From Phycicoccus avicenniae (lineage in GTDB: Bacteria; Actinomycetota; Actinomycetes; Actinomycetales; Dermatophilaceae), in NCBI RefSeq assembly GCF_018139485.1, contig NZ_JAGSNF010000010.1:31969-95968 (forward strand): a DNA stretch of 64,000 nt, given 5' to 3'. Positions within the stretch are counted from its first letter, which is position 1, and every line of letters begins with the position of its first letter. The notes beneath the pieces are model-generated. The model was not told where the DNA came from, made no database searches, and saw only the letters and a list, made by a program, of their open reading frames with translations. The translations under genes were made by a program, and so were the position numbers. Below, piece after piece: positions 28,061 to 36,996 of this stretch.

Positions 28061-28744
28061 ATGAGCGGGGACACGGGCACCGTGCGGGTCGCGATCGTCG
28101 ACGACGACGCCCTCGTGCGCGCCGGGCTGCGGATGATCCTCGGCGGCGCCGACGACCTCGAGGTGGTCGGCGAGGCCGCGGACGGCACGGACGCCGCGCG
28201 GCTCGTCACGCAGACCCGCCCGGACGTCGTCCTCATGGACATCCGGATGCCGGTCCGGGACGGTATCGCCGCGACGGGGGACGTCCTCGCCCTCCCGGAC
28301 CCGCCCCGGGTCCTCGTCCTCACGACCTTCGACGCCGACGAGCTCGTGCTCCGGGCCCTACGGGTCGGGGCGCACGGCTTCCTCCTCAAGGACACCCCGG
28401 CGGCGAGGCTCGTCGAGGCCGTCCGCGGCGTCGCGGCCGGCGAGCCGACGCTCTCGCCGCACGCGACGGCCGCGCTCATCGCGGCGGTGTCGGACCACGG
28501 GGGCCAGGCGGCGGCGGACCGTCGCGGCGCCGCCCGGCGGTCGCTGCGCGCACTCACCGACCGCGAGCGCGAGGTGGCCGTCGCGGTCGGCCGGGGCCTG
28601 TCCAACGCCGAGATCAGCGGGACCCTCTACCTCAGCGTCGCCACCGTCAAGGCCCACGTCGGGCGGATCCTCACCAAGCTGGGGCTGGAGAACCGCACCC
28701 AGGTCGCGATTCTCGTCCACGACGCCGACCTCGACGGGGCGTGA
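28061..28744 (+). CDS. Response regulator, NarL/LuxR family
   Basis: The 227-residue regulator has a receiver domain (VAIVDDDALVRAGLRMIL, phosphorylated Asp in VVLMDIRMPVRDG, KDTPA lysine) and a LuxR-type HTH at the end (LTDREREVAVAVGRGLSNAEISGTLYLSVATVKAHVGRILTKLGL). It is paired with the upstream kinase. Its target is probably the divergent ABC operon, but no binding site was identified. Confidence 0.93.
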   Translation: MSGDTGTVRVAIVDDDALVRAGLRMILGGADDLEVVGEAADGTDAARLVTQTRPDVVLMDIRMPVRDGIAATGDVLALPDPPRVLVLTTFDADELVLRALRVGAHGFLLKDTPAARLVEAVRGVAAGEPTLSPHATAALIAAVSDHGGQAAADRRGAARRSLRALTDREREVAVAVGRGLSNAEISGTLYLSVATVKAHVGRILTKLGLENRTQVAILVHDADLDGA

Positions 28745-28770
28745 GCGGGAACACCGACGGCGCCAATGTG

Positions 28771-28784
28771 GTTGAATGATCAAC
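28771..28784 (+). promoter_or_regulatory. AT-rich dyad upstream of the dioxygenase gene
   Basis: GTTGA-ATGA-TCAAC is a 5-bp inverted repeat in an AT-rich island 20 bp before the start codon, unlike the GC-rich surroundings. It could be an operator for a MarR- or TetR-type regulator not in the window. Confidence 0.45.
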
Positions 28785-28804
28785 TACTGACCGAGGAGGC
28801 CTCC

Positions 28805-29599
28805 ATGCCGACCACCGACCGCGCCCCCGTCCTCTACCTGAGCCACGGCGCCCCGCCGCTCGCCGACGACAAGCGCTGGACCGCCGAGCTCGCGGCCTGG
28901 TCCGCGGACCTGCCCCGCCCCGAGGCCGTCCTCATGGTGTCGGCGCACTGGGAGCAGGCGCCGATCTCGGTCTCGGCCACCTCGGGCGACGTCCCGCTGA
29001 CCTACGACTTCTGGGGCTTCCCGCAGCGCTACTACGACGTGACGTACGACGCCCCCGGGGCGCCGGCGCTCGCCCGGTCGGTCGCCCGCCTCCTCGAGCC
29101 GGCCGGCGAGACGCTGCACCAGGACCCCTCGCGAGGCCTCGACCACGGCGCCTACGTCCCGCTCGTCGAGATGTTCCCCGAGGCCGACGTCCCGGTCCTC
29201 CAGCTGTCGATGCCGACGCTGGACCCGCAGCGCCTCTTCGAGCTCGGGCGCCGGCTCGCCCCGCTGCGCGACGAGAACGTCCTCGTCGTCGGCTCCGGCT
29301 TCACGACGCACAACCTGCGCTGGTTCGACCCGTCGGGCGGCCCGGACGTCGCCCCACCGACGCCGTCCTCGGAGTTCGACCAGTGGGCCGCGGAGGCCGT
29401 CGGCAGCGGCGACGTCGACGCCGTCCTCGACTTCCTCGCCAAGGCGCCGGCCCCGCACGAGGCGCATCCCCGGACGGAGCACTGGGCACCGCTCTACGTC
29501 GCGCTCGGCGCCGCGTCGGTAAACGGCGACGTCACGGGGACGAGCGTCATCGACGGGTTCTGGTACGGGCTGAGCAAGCGGTCCTGGCAGTTCGCCTGA
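28805..29599 (+). CDS. Extradiol ring-cleavage dioxygenase, LigB/DODA family
   Basis: The 264-residue protein has the class III dioxygenase residues: LSHGAPPL near the start, VSAHWEQ, LDHGAYVPLVEMFPEADVPVLQLS and VVGSGFTTHNL. Two His and a Glu or a third His would bind Fe(II) or Zn(II). It belongs to the 4,5-DOPA dioxygenase-like group. ATG at 28805 follows GAGGAG; an in-frame ATG at 28766 lies inside the operator-like dyad region and is rejected. It is monocistronic and ends at a hairpin. Confidence 0.88.
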   Translation: MPTTDRAPVLYLSHGAPPLADDKRWTAELAAWSADLPRPEAVLMVSAHWEQAPISVSATSGDVPLTYDFWGFPQRYYDVTYDAPGAPALARSVARLLEPAGETLHQDPSRGLDHGAYVPLVEMFPEADVPVLQLSMPTLDPQRLFELGRRLAPLRDENVLVVGSGFTTHNLRWFDPSGGPDVAPPTPSSEFDQWAAEAVGSGDVDAVLDFLAKAPAPHEAHPRTEHWAPLYVALGAASVNGDVTGTSVIDGFWYGLSKRSWQFA

Positions 29600-29618
29600 G
29601 CCTCGGCCGCACCCGCCG

Positions 29619-29656
29619 CTCGACAGGTCGTGACGTACACCTCACGACCGGTCGAG
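29619..29656. terminator. Bidirectional hairpin between dioxygenase and dienelactone hydrolase
   Basis: Arms of 15 nt (CTCGACAGGTCGTGA and its complement, one A/G mismatch) flank an 8-nt loop between two convergent genes, 10-20 bp from both stops. Confidence 0.75.
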
Positions 29657-29666
29657 CACCCGCGCG

Positions 29667-30374
29667 TCAGCGGCGCAGGTGCTCGTCGAGGAAGGACCCG
29701 ATGCGACCCCAGGCGTCGTCCGCGGCCACCGGCTCGGGACCACCGTGCAGGACGAGCCGCACCATCGGCGCCATGAACCACGGCGCGAGGTCCTGCGGGT
29801 TGAGGAACGAGTGCCCCGCGCTCGGGTACTCCTTCACGTCGTGCGGGACGTCCCGGGCGGCCAGGGCCCGCTCGAGCCGGTCCGCGGCCCCGGCGAGGTA
29901 CCGGTCCCGCCCGCCGTAGCTCGCGACGACGGGGCACGCGCCGTCGAGGACGTCGGGCGAGTCCGGGAGCATCCCGTAGTTGACGACCGCCGCGTCCCAG
30001 CCCGGACGCCCGGCGAGGACGAGGGCGAAGCCCCCGCCCATGCAGAAGCCGACGACCCCGACCAGGCCGGTGCAGCGGTCGTCCCCGAGCAGGTCGCCGC
30101 GCGCCCGCTCGACGTCGTCGAAGGCCGCGCCGGCACCACGCTGCAGCGCACGGAACGTCGCGGCGAGGCAGACCGCCGTCCGGCCGCGGGAGAACAGGTC
30201 GGGCGCGAGGACGAGGAAGCCCGCCTCCGCGAGCCGGTCGGCGTGCGCGCGCATGTTCGCGTCGAGCCCGAACGCCTCGTGCACGAGGACGAGGCCCGGC
30301 CACGGCCCGGCGCCGTCGGGGACCGCGAGGTACCCCTCGAGGTCCCCGACGGCGACCGGTGTCCCGGTGCTCAC
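29667..30374 (-). CDS. Dienelactone hydrolase family protein
   Basis: The 235-residue alpha/beta hydrolase has the Cys nucleophile elbow GFCMGGGFAL, an Asp in YGGRDRYL and His in SAGHSFLN, the DLH triad. The N-terminal VLVHEAFGLDANMRAHADRLAEAGF is also typical. It may hydrolyse dienelactones or similar esters in the cytoplasm. The GTG start is 1 bp from the stop of the upstream membrane protein. A functional tie to the convergent ring-cleavage enzyme is tempting but not shown. Confidence 0.88.
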   Translation of the reverse strand: MSTGTPVAVGDLEGYLAVPDGAGPWPGLVLVHEAFGLDANMRAHADRLAEAGFLVLAPDLFSRGRTAVCLAATFRALQRGAGAAFDDVERARGDLLGDDRCTGLVGVVGFCMGGGFALVLAGRPGWDAAVVNYGMLPDSPDVLDGACPVVASYGGRDRYLAGAADRLERALAARDVPHDVKEYPSAGHSFLNPQDLAPWFMAPMVRLVLHGGPEPVAADDAWGRIGSFLDEHLRR

Positions 30375-30375
30375 G

Positions 30376-30666
30376 TCAGGCCTTCGGACGCTTCTGCTTC
30401 TTCGGGCCCGGTCGGGTCGGGTCGTCGTGGACCTCGGCGACGTCCTCGGGCACGTAGATCGGCTTGAGCCGGGACCACGCGACGAACCCGCCGCCGACGA
30501 CGAGCAGGGCGAGCCCGGCCCAGAGGTTGGCGTTGACGCCGCCGGTCTTCTCCAGCTCCGGGTCCGCGAAGACCCCCATGAGCAGGAGGATGACGCCGTA
30601 GACGGCGAGGAGCATGCCGATGACGTTGCGGATGTCGAACGCCCCGGCCTTGTGGGTGTCTGCCAT
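30376..30666 (-). CDS. Small two-helix membrane protein, probable symporter partner
   Basis: The 96-residue protein has two membrane segments (VIGMLLAVYGVILLLMGVF and LWAGLALLVVGGGFVAW) and a charged C-terminus ending in KKQKRPKA. It lies 12 bp after the symporter gene on the same strand, so it is probably co-expressed. Small companion proteins of SSS-family transporters are known, for example DUF4212 and DUF485. It is unnamed here, and no domain assignment is certain. Confidence 0.75.
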   Translation of the reverse strand: MADTHKAGAFDIRNVIGMLLAVYGVILLLMGVFADPELEKTGGVNANLWAGLALLVVGGGFVAWSRLKPIYVPEDVAEVHDDPTRPGPKKQKRPKA

Positions 30667-30678
30667 GTCGACTCCTGA

Positions 30679-32466
30679 TCAGAACGCGATGTTGAGGGCG
30701 ATGGTCATGACGAGGGCGATCCCGGCGAGCGGCAGCGTCCGTCGCCACCAGGGGTAGCCGGCCTCGTCCGGGTCGACGAGGTCCTCCCTCGGGGTCTCGG
30801 AGTACACGAGGCCCTTGAGCTCGGACGCCGGCTTCGGCTCGGTCACCATCGTCACGGCGACCGAGACGACGATGTCGACGACGAACGCCGTCGCGGCCGC
30901 GACGAAGGCCGCGCCCTGCCCACCGAGCGGGATGAGCCCGAGGGACGCCGACCCGAAGGAGTCCTCGCTGAGGAAGGCGACGAGGATCGCCGAGCCGGTG
31001 CCCGCGACGAGGCCGGTCCAGCCGGCCGTCGCGGTCATCCGCTTCCAGAACATGCCGAGGATGAACGTCGCGAACAGCGGGGCGTTGAAGAACCCGAACA
31101 GCGTCTGGATGTAGTCCATGACGTTGCCGAAGGCACTCGCGAGGCTCGCAGTGAAGATCGCGATGACCGTGGCCCCCACGGTGGCGAGCCGCCCGATCCG
31201 CAGGTAGTAGTCGTCGCTGCGGTCGCGCCGGACGTAGCGCTCCCACAGGTCGTAGCTGAAGACGGTGTTGAAGGCCGACACGTTGGCCGCCATGCCGGCC
31301 ATGAACGCGGCGAGCAGGCCGGTGATGGCGAGCCCGAGCAGGCCGTTGGGCAGGACGTCGCGCATGAGGTAGAGCAGGGAGTCGTTGTAGGCCACCCCGT
31401 CGCCGGACGCGCCGCCCGGTGGGCTCCCGCCGTTCTTGAGGTCGACGATCTCGGGCACGAGGACCGCGGCGATCATGCCGGGGAAGATCGTGACGAAGGG
31501 GATGAACATCTTCGGGAAGGCGCCGATGATCGGCGTCTTGCGGGCCGCGGAGATCGACTCCGAGGCCATCGCGCGCTGCACCTCGACGAAGTTCGTCGTC
31601 CAGTACCCGAAGGAGAGGACGAAGCCGAGACCGAAGACGATGCCGACGACGGACCAGAACGGGCTGTCGAACCCGGAGAGCGCCTGTCCCGGCCAGGACT
31701 CCAGCTGCTGCTCGGCCGGAGGGATCCCGGCCTCCGCGGGGGCGCCGGCCGCCATCTCGGTGATGCGGTCCTGCAGGCCGCCGTACCCGCCGACCCGGTG
31801 CAGCCCGATGAGCACGAGCGGCAGCAGGCTCGCGACGATGACGAAGAACTGGAGGACCTCGTTGTAGATCGCCGCCGACAGCCCGCCGACGGTGATGTAC
31901 GACAGCACGATCGCGGCCGCGACGATGAGGGCGAGCCACAGCGGCCAGCCGAGCAGCGCCCGGACGATCGAGCCGAGGAGGAAGAGGTTCACCCCGGCGA
32001 TGAGCAGCTGGGCGACCGCGAACGAGATCGCGTTGACGAGGTGGGCCCCCGTCCCGAAGCGGCGGAGCATGAACTCCGGCACCGAGCGGACCTTCGAGCC
32101 GTAGTAGAAGGGCATCATCACGACACCGAGGAAGAGCATCGCGGGGACGGCGCCGACCCAGAAGTAGTGGACCGTCGGGATGCCGAACTCGGCCCCGTTC
32201 GCGCTCATCCCCATGATCTCGACGGCGCCGAGGTTGGCCGAGATGAACGCGAGCCCGGTGACCCACGCCGGCAGCGACCGGCCGGAGAGGAAGAAGTCGA
32301 CCGAGTCCGACACCGAGCGCCGGGCCAGCAGCCCGATCCCGAGGACGAACCCGAAGTAGATGACGAGGATGAGGTAGTCGACGGGGGCGGCGTCGATGAT
32401 CGTCTCGGCGGCCGGCAGGGCTGCGCTCACCCCCTGTCCCAGTGTCGGTACGGAACCGTGCAGCAC
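30679..32466 (-). CDS. Sodium:solute symporter (SSS family)
   Basis: The 595-residue protein has about 14 hydrophobic segments and SSS features: FFLSGRSLPAWVTGLAFISANLGAVE, GGLSAAIYNEVLQF, GYWTTNFVEVQRAMAS, and the long TM block near AFMAGMAANVSAFNTVFSYDLW. Such transporters move sugars or other nutrients with Na+. The sugar-transporter branch (SglT-like) seems closest by eye. The GTG start at 32466 has GAGGAG about 10 nt upstream. The next gene is its small membrane partner. Confidence 0.88.
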   Translation of the reverse strand: MLHGSVPTLGQGVSAALPAAETIIDAAPVDYLILVIYFGFVLGIGLLARRSVSDSVDFFLSGRSLPAWVTGLAFISANLGAVEIMGMSANGAEFGIPTVHYFWVGAVPAMLFLGVVMMPFYYGSKVRSVPEFMLRRFGTGAHLVNAISFAVAQLLIAGVNLFLLGSIVRALLGWPLWLALIVAAAIVLSYITVGGLSAAIYNEVLQFFVIVASLLPLVLIGLHRVGGYGGLQDRITEMAAGAPAEAGIPPAEQQLESWPGQALSGFDSPFWSVVGIVFGLGFVLSFGYWTTNFVEVQRAMASESISAARKTPIIGAFPKMFIPFVTIFPGMIAAVLVPEIVDLKNGGSPPGGASGDGVAYNDSLLYLMRDVLPNGLLGLAITGLLAAFMAGMAANVSAFNTVFSYDLWERYVRRDRSDDYYLRIGRLATVGATVIAIFTASLASAFGNVMDYIQTLFGFFNAPLFATFILGMFWKRMTATAGWTGLVAGTGSAILVAFLSEDSFGSASLGLIPLGGQGAAFVAAATAFVVDIVVSVAVTMVTEPKPASELKGLVYSETPREDLVDPDEAGYPWWRRTLPLAGIALVMTIALNIAF

Positions 32467-32572
32467 GAGCGACCATCTCCTCGACGAGGCGGTGACACCC
32501 GGACCGGTGTCGTCGCCACGCTAGACCCCGACCCGGCCGTCGTGGGGGCGGGGGTGCGGGTGGATCCGCAGG

Positions 32573-34594
32573 TCAGGGCCCCGACGTCGCCGGGACGACG
32601 GCGTCCTCGGCGTCCGGGTCGGCCACGGCGGCGAACTGCGCGGCGTGCAGCCGGGCGAACGCGCCCCCGGCCGCGAGGAGGTCGGCGTGCGTCCCCCGCT
32701 CGACGATCCGACCCTCCTCCATGACGAGGATGAGGTCGGCGTCGCGGATCGTCGAGAGCCGGTGGGCGATGACGAAGCTCGTCCGGTCGCTGCGCAGCGC
32801 CGCCATCGCCTGCTGGACGAGCAGCTCGGTGCGGGTGTCGACCGACGACGTCGCCTCGTCGAGGATGAGCAGCGAGGGGCGGGCGAGGAAGGCGCGCGCG
32901 ATCGTCACGAGCTGCCGCTCCCCCGCGCTGATGTTGCCGGCCTCGGCGTCGAGCACCGTGTCGTAGCCGTCGGGCAAGGAGTGCACGAACCGGTCGACGT
33001 ACGTGGCCCGGGCCGCCTCGAGCACCTCCTCCTCCGTCGCGTCCGGCCTGCCGTAGGCGATGTTGTCCCGGATCGTGCCCGCGAACAGCCAGGTGTCCTG
33101 CAGGACCATGCCGGTGCGGGCGCGCAGGTCGTGCCGGGTGAGGTCGCGGACGTCGACGCCGTCGAGGGTGATCCGGCCGCCGTCCAGCTCGTAGAAGCGC
33201 AGGACGAGGTTGACGAGCGTCGTCTTGCCCGCGCCCGTGGGGCCGACGATCGCGACCGTCTGCCCCGGCTCGACGACGAGGTCGAGGTGCTCGAGCAACG
33301 GCCGGTCCGGGGTGTAGGAGAACGAGACGTCCTCGAAGGCGACCCGCCCGCGGGGGTCCTCGATGCGGGCGGGCGCGGTCGTCTCGGACTCCTGCTCGGG
33401 CGCGTCGAGGAGCTCGAAGACCCGCTCGGCGGAGGCCACGCCGCTCTGCATGAGGTTGGCCATCGAGGCCACCTGGGTGAGCGGCTGGGTGAACTGGCGC
33501 GAGTACTGGATGAACGCCTGGACGTCGCCGAGGCTCATCGACCCGCTCGCGACGCGGAACCCGCCGATGACGGCGATGGCGACGTAGTTGAGATTCCCGA
33601 TGAACATCAGCGTCGGCATGATGACGCCGCTGATGAACTGGGCCTTGAAGGTCGCGTCCCGCAGGGCGTCGTTGCGCTCGGCGAACTCGCGCTCGGCGGC
33701 CTCGCGCCGGCCGAAGACGGTGACGAGCTCGTGGCCGGTGAAGGTCTCCTCGACGACGGCGCCGACCTCGCCCGTGCTCTTCCACTGCTGGACGAAGTGC
33801 CCCTGCGAGCGCTTCCCGATCGCCGCGGTGACGGCCATCGTCACGGGGATCGTCACGAGCGCGACGAGGGCGAGCAGCGGCGAGATCCACACCATCATCG
33901 CGACCATCGCGACGACGGTGAGCAGCGCGGTGACGAGCTGGCTCAGCACCTGCTGGAGGCTCTGGGCGACGTTGTCGATGTCGTTCGTGACCCGGCTCAG
34001 CAGCTCGCCGCGCGGCTGGCCGTCGACGTAGGGCAGCGGCAGCCGGTGCAGCTTGTCCTCGACGTCCCGGCGCAGCCGGAAGATCGTCCGGTTGACGACG
34101 CCGACGAGCAGCCGACCCTGGACGAGCTGGAGGGCGGCGGCGACGAGGTAGATGCCGAGGACGAGCAGGAGCACCTGCCCCACGGCTTCGAAGTCCACGC
34201 CCTGCCCCGGGACGACGTGGTCCATCGCGGCGAGGACGTCGGCGACCCGGTCCTCACCCCGGGCCCGCAGCGCGTCGACGGCCTGCTCCTGCGTCGTCCC
34301 CGCCGGGATCTGCCGACCGAACACCCCCGCGAAGACGAGGTCGGTCGCCCGGCCGAGGACCTTCGGCCCCACGGCGTTGAGCACGACGCTGACGAAGGCG
34401 AGGACGAGCGCCCCCACGGCGACCGTCCGTTCCGGGCGCAGCAGCCGCAGCACCCGCGTCGCTGAGCCGCGGAAGTCCTGCGAGCGCTCGGTCGGCGCCC
34501 CGATGGCGGCGTGCGGTGGACCGCCGCGACGAACTCCTGCGGGGCCCCGCCGCGCCTCGGCCGCCTTCTCCTCCTCGGACCTCAGCTCGCTCAT
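32573..34594 (-). CDS. ABC exporter half-transporter with canonical ATP site
   Basis: The 673-residue protein is an ABC-B type half-transporter: a charged N-terminal stretch, six membrane helices, then an ATPase domain with Walker A GPTGAGKTT, Walker B LLILDEATSSVD with catalytic Glu, and the switch His IAHRLSTIRD. The signature is ISAGERQ, a deviation from LSGGQ. It overlaps the second half-transporter by 4 bp. Together they form a heterodimer: this chain gives the functional Walker B and His, the other the canonical signature. The substrate, likely a drug or lipid, is unknown. Confidence 0.92.
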   Translation of the reverse strand: MSELRSEEEKAAEARRGPAGVRRGGPPHAAIGAPTERSQDFRGSATRVLRLLRPERTVAVGALVLAFVSVVLNAVGPKVLGRATDLVFAGVFGRQIPAGTTQEQAVDALRARGEDRVADVLAAMDHVVPGQGVDFEAVGQVLLLVLGIYLVAAALQLVQGRLLVGVVNRTIFRLRRDVEDKLHRLPLPYVDGQPRGELLSRVTNDIDNVAQSLQQVLSQLVTALLTVVAMVAMMVWISPLLALVALVTIPVTMAVTAAIGKRSQGHFVQQWKSTGEVGAVVEETFTGHELVTVFGRREAAEREFAERNDALRDATFKAQFISGVIMPTLMFIGNLNYVAIAVIGGFRVASGSMSLGDVQAFIQYSRQFTQPLTQVASMANLMQSGVASAERVFELLDAPEQESETTAPARIEDPRGRVAFEDVSFSYTPDRPLLEHLDLVVEPGQTVAIVGPTGAGKTTLVNLVLRFYELDGGRITLDGVDVRDLTRHDLRARTGMVLQDTWLFAGTIRDNIAYGRPDATEEEVLEAARATYVDRFVHSLPDGYDTVLDAEAGNISAGERQLVTIARAFLARPSLLILDEATSSVDTRTELLVQQAMAALRSDRTSFVIAHRLSTIRDADLILVMEEGRIVERGTHADLLAAGGAFARLHAAQFAAVADPDAEDAVVPATSGP

Positions 34595-36324
34595 GCGACC
34601 GCCTCGCTCGTCTGCTGGCTCTCGACGATCTCCCGGTAGGTCGGGCAGGACGTGAGGAGCTCGTCGTGGGTGCCGGTGCCGACGACCGCCCCGTCCTCGA
34701 GGACGACGACCTGGTCGGCGTCGCGGATGCTCGAGACCCGCTGGGCGACGACGACGACCGTCGCCTCGCGGGTCACGGGGGCCAGGGCGGCGCGCAGCCG
34801 GGCGTCCGTCGCGACGTCGAGGGCGGAGAAGGCGTCGTCGAAGAGGTAGACGTCCGGCCGGCGCACGAGGGCCCGGGCGATCGCGAGCCGCTGTCGCTGG
34901 CCGCCGCTGACGTTGGTGCCACCTTGGGAGACCGGGGCGTCCAGGCCCTCCGGCATCGCGCGGACGAAGTCGTCGGCCTGGGCGATCCGCAGCGCCTCCC
35001 ACAGCTGCTCGTCGGTGGCGTCCGGGTCGCCGTAGCGCAGGTTGCTGCGCACCGTGCCGCTGAAGAGGTACGGCCGCTGCGGGACGAGCCCGAGCCGGGA
35101 CCACAGTCCCTCCGGGTCGGCGTCGCGGACGTCGACACCGCCGACGAGGACGCCGCCGCCGGTCGCGTCGTGCAGGCGCGGGACCAGCCCGACGAGCGTG
35201 GTCTTGCCGGCGCCCGTCGAGCCGACGACGGCCGTCGTCGTGCCGGGGCGCGCGGTGAAGGAGACCTCGCGCAGCACGGGCGCGTCGGCGCCGGGGTAGG
35301 CGAACGTCGCCGCCCGCAGCTCGACCTCGAGCGGGCCGGCCGGCAGGGCCACGGGGTCGGCGGGGCGGTGGACCGAGGACTCGGTGTCCAGGACCTCGGC
35401 GATCCGGCCGGCGGAGACGGCGGCGCGGGGCAGCATCATCGCCATGAAGGTCGCCATCATCACCGACATGAGGATCTGGACGAGGTAGGCCATGAACGCG
35501 GTGAGCGAGCCGACCTCCATCTGTCCGGCGTCGACCCGCTGCGCCCCGAACCACAGGACGGCGACCGTCGAGGCGTTGAAGATGACCATGACGATCGGGA
35601 AGGCGAGCGCCATGAGCCGGCCGACGGCGACGGCGGTCCCCGTGTAGGTGCGGTTGGCCTCGGCGAAGCGCTCGCGCTCGACGTCCTCGCGGACGAAGGC
35701 GCGCACGACCCGCAGGCCGGTGATCTGCTCGCGCAGGATCCGGTTCACGGTGTCGACGGCCTGCTGCATCGAGCGGAAGTGCGGCACCATCCGGCTCACG
35801 ACGAGTCCCACGGCGACCCCGAGCAGGGGGACGGCGACGGCGACGAGCCAGGAGAGCCCGGCGTCCTCGCGCAGCGCCATCACGATCCCGCCGACCATCA
35901 TGATCGGCGCGGTGACCATCGTCGCGAGGACCATGTACGTCACCTGCTGGACCTGCTGGACGTCGTTCGTCGAGCGGCTGATGAGCGTCGGTGCCCCGAA
36001 CCGCGAGACCTCGCGCGCGGAGAACGACCCGACCCGGTGGAAGACCGCGGCGCGCAGGTCGCGTCCCATCGAGGCGGCGCTCAGCGACCCGAGGCGGGTG
36101 GCGGCGACGGTGGCGACGATCTGCACGAAGGAGACCCCGAGCATCCACAGCCCGGCCCGCACGATGAAGGCGGTGTCGCCGACGGCCACGCCCTCGTCGA
36201 TGATCCGGCCGTTGAGGCTCGGCAGGTAGAGCGAGGCGATCGTGCCGACGAGCTGGAGGCCGAGGAGCAGCACGAGCGCCGGGGTGTACGGGCGCAGCCG
36301 GTCGGTGACGAGGCGCAGCAGCAT
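34591..36324 (-). CDS. ABC exporter half-transporter with degenerate ATP site
   Basis: The 577-residue partner has six membrane helices and an ATPase domain with Walker A GSTGAGKTT and canonical signature VSGGQRQ. Its Walker B is VYLFDDAFSALD, with Asp where the catalytic Glu is expected, and the switch is AQRVSSIRD, with Gln in place of His. This is the TM287/288- or BmrCD-type asymmetry. It overlaps the TetR gene (ATGA) and the next half-transporter. Confidence 0.93.
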   Translation of the reverse strand: MLLRLVTDRLRPYTPALVLLLGLQLVGTIASLYLPSLNGRIIDEGVAVGDTAFIVRAGLWMLGVSFVQIVATVAATRLGSLSAASMGRDLRAAVFHRVGSFSAREVSRFGAPTLISRSTNDVQQVQQVTYMVLATMVTAPIMMVGGIVMALREDAGLSWLVAVAVPLLGVAVGLVVSRMVPHFRSMQQAVDTVNRILREQITGLRVVRAFVREDVERERFAEANRTYTGTAVAVGRLMALAFPIVMVIFNASTVAVLWFGAQRVDAGQMEVGSLTAFMAYLVQILMSVMMATFMAMMLPRAAVSAGRIAEVLDTESSVHRPADPVALPAGPLEVELRAATFAYPGADAPVLREVSFTARPGTTTAVVGSTGAGKTTLVGLVPRLHDATGGGVLVGGVDVRDADPEGLWSRLGLVPQRPYLFSGTVRSNLRYGDPDATDEQLWEALRIAQADDFVRAMPEGLDAPVSQGGTNVSGGQRQRLAIARALVRRPDVYLFDDAFSALDVATDARLRAALAPVTREATVVVVAQRVSSIRDADQVVVLEDGAVVGTGTHDELLTSCPTYREIVESQQTSEAVA

Positions 36325-36914
36325 CAGTGGTCCTTCCGGACGCCGTCGAGGACGACGGAGACGATCTCGGCGGGGGTCATCGTGCGCACCGGGAACATCG
36401 GGTGGGCGCTGGAGAGGGTGAGGTGGGCGAGGATGTTGACGACGTCCTCGCCCACCAGGCGCAGGTCCTCGACGTCCGCCCCCACGAGGTCGAGGAACGC
36501 GGCGTCGACCTCGGGGTCGGTCACCCGCGGACGGCGGTGGCCGGCACGCTCCGTGCCGTACGGCGGTCCGACGCCGCCCGCGTGCAGCGCGGCGAGGACG
36601 CCGATGACGCGCTCGAGGTGGGTCTGCAGCACCTCGACCCCGGCGGCGAGCCGGTCGTCGAGGGACAGGGAGCGGTCGACGGCGGCGAGGCCGGTGAGCA
36701 CGTCGGCGTGGTCGAACACCGCCTCGCCGCAGGCCCGGACGAGGTCCTCCTTGGTCCCGAAGGCCCGGAACACGGTCCCCTCGGCGACCCCGGCCGCCTC
36801 GGCGACCTGCTTCGTCGTGAGGGCCGCGCCGTGCTCGCGCAGCAGCGGGACCGTCACGTCGACGAGGGCGGCACGGCGCTCGTCGGGCGTCATCGCGGGG
36901 GCACGGGGGGTCAC
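36324..36914 (-). CDS. TetR-family regulator
   Basis: The 196-residue regulator has an N-terminal HTH (RRAALVDVTVPLLREHGAALTTKQVAEAAGVAEGTVFRAFGTKEDLV) and a helical ligand domain. It precedes the exporter genes with an ATGA overlap, so it is made with them and probably represses the operon until its ligand appears. GTG at 36914 is the leaderless start: TACGCT lies 6 nt upstream; ATG at 36893 is possible. Confidence 0.92.
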   Translation of the reverse strand: MTPRAPAMTPDERRAALVDVTVPLLREHGAALTTKQVAEAAGVAEGTVFRAFGTKEDLVRACGEAVFDHADVLTGLAAVDRSLSLDDRLAAGVEVLQTHLERVIGVLAALHAGGVGPPYGTERAGHRRPRVTDPEVDAAFLDLVGADVEDLRLVGEDVVNILAHLTLSSAHPMFPVRTMTPAEIVSVVLDGVRKDH

Positions 36915-36920
36915 CGGTCG

Positions 36921-36945
36921 AGCGTAACTGAGTGAGCACTCACTC
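36921..36945 (-). promoter_or_regulatory. TetR operator and -10 box of the exporter operon
   Basis: GAGTGAG-CA-CTCACTC (36930-36945) is a perfect 7-bp inverted repeat beside TACGCT (36921-36926), 6 nt before the TetR start. The dyad overlaps the expected promoter spacer, so a bound TetR would block transcription. Confidence 0.75.
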
Positions 36946-36996
36946 ACCATGGTGGACTCTCATCCCCGTCTCATCCGGGGTCGGCACAATGGCGGG

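Noticed and set aside
28766..28804. Earlier ATG start for the dioxygenase
   Set aside because: It lies just before the AT-rich dyad and adds 13 unconserved-looking residues; the ATG at 28805 has a GAGGAG site.
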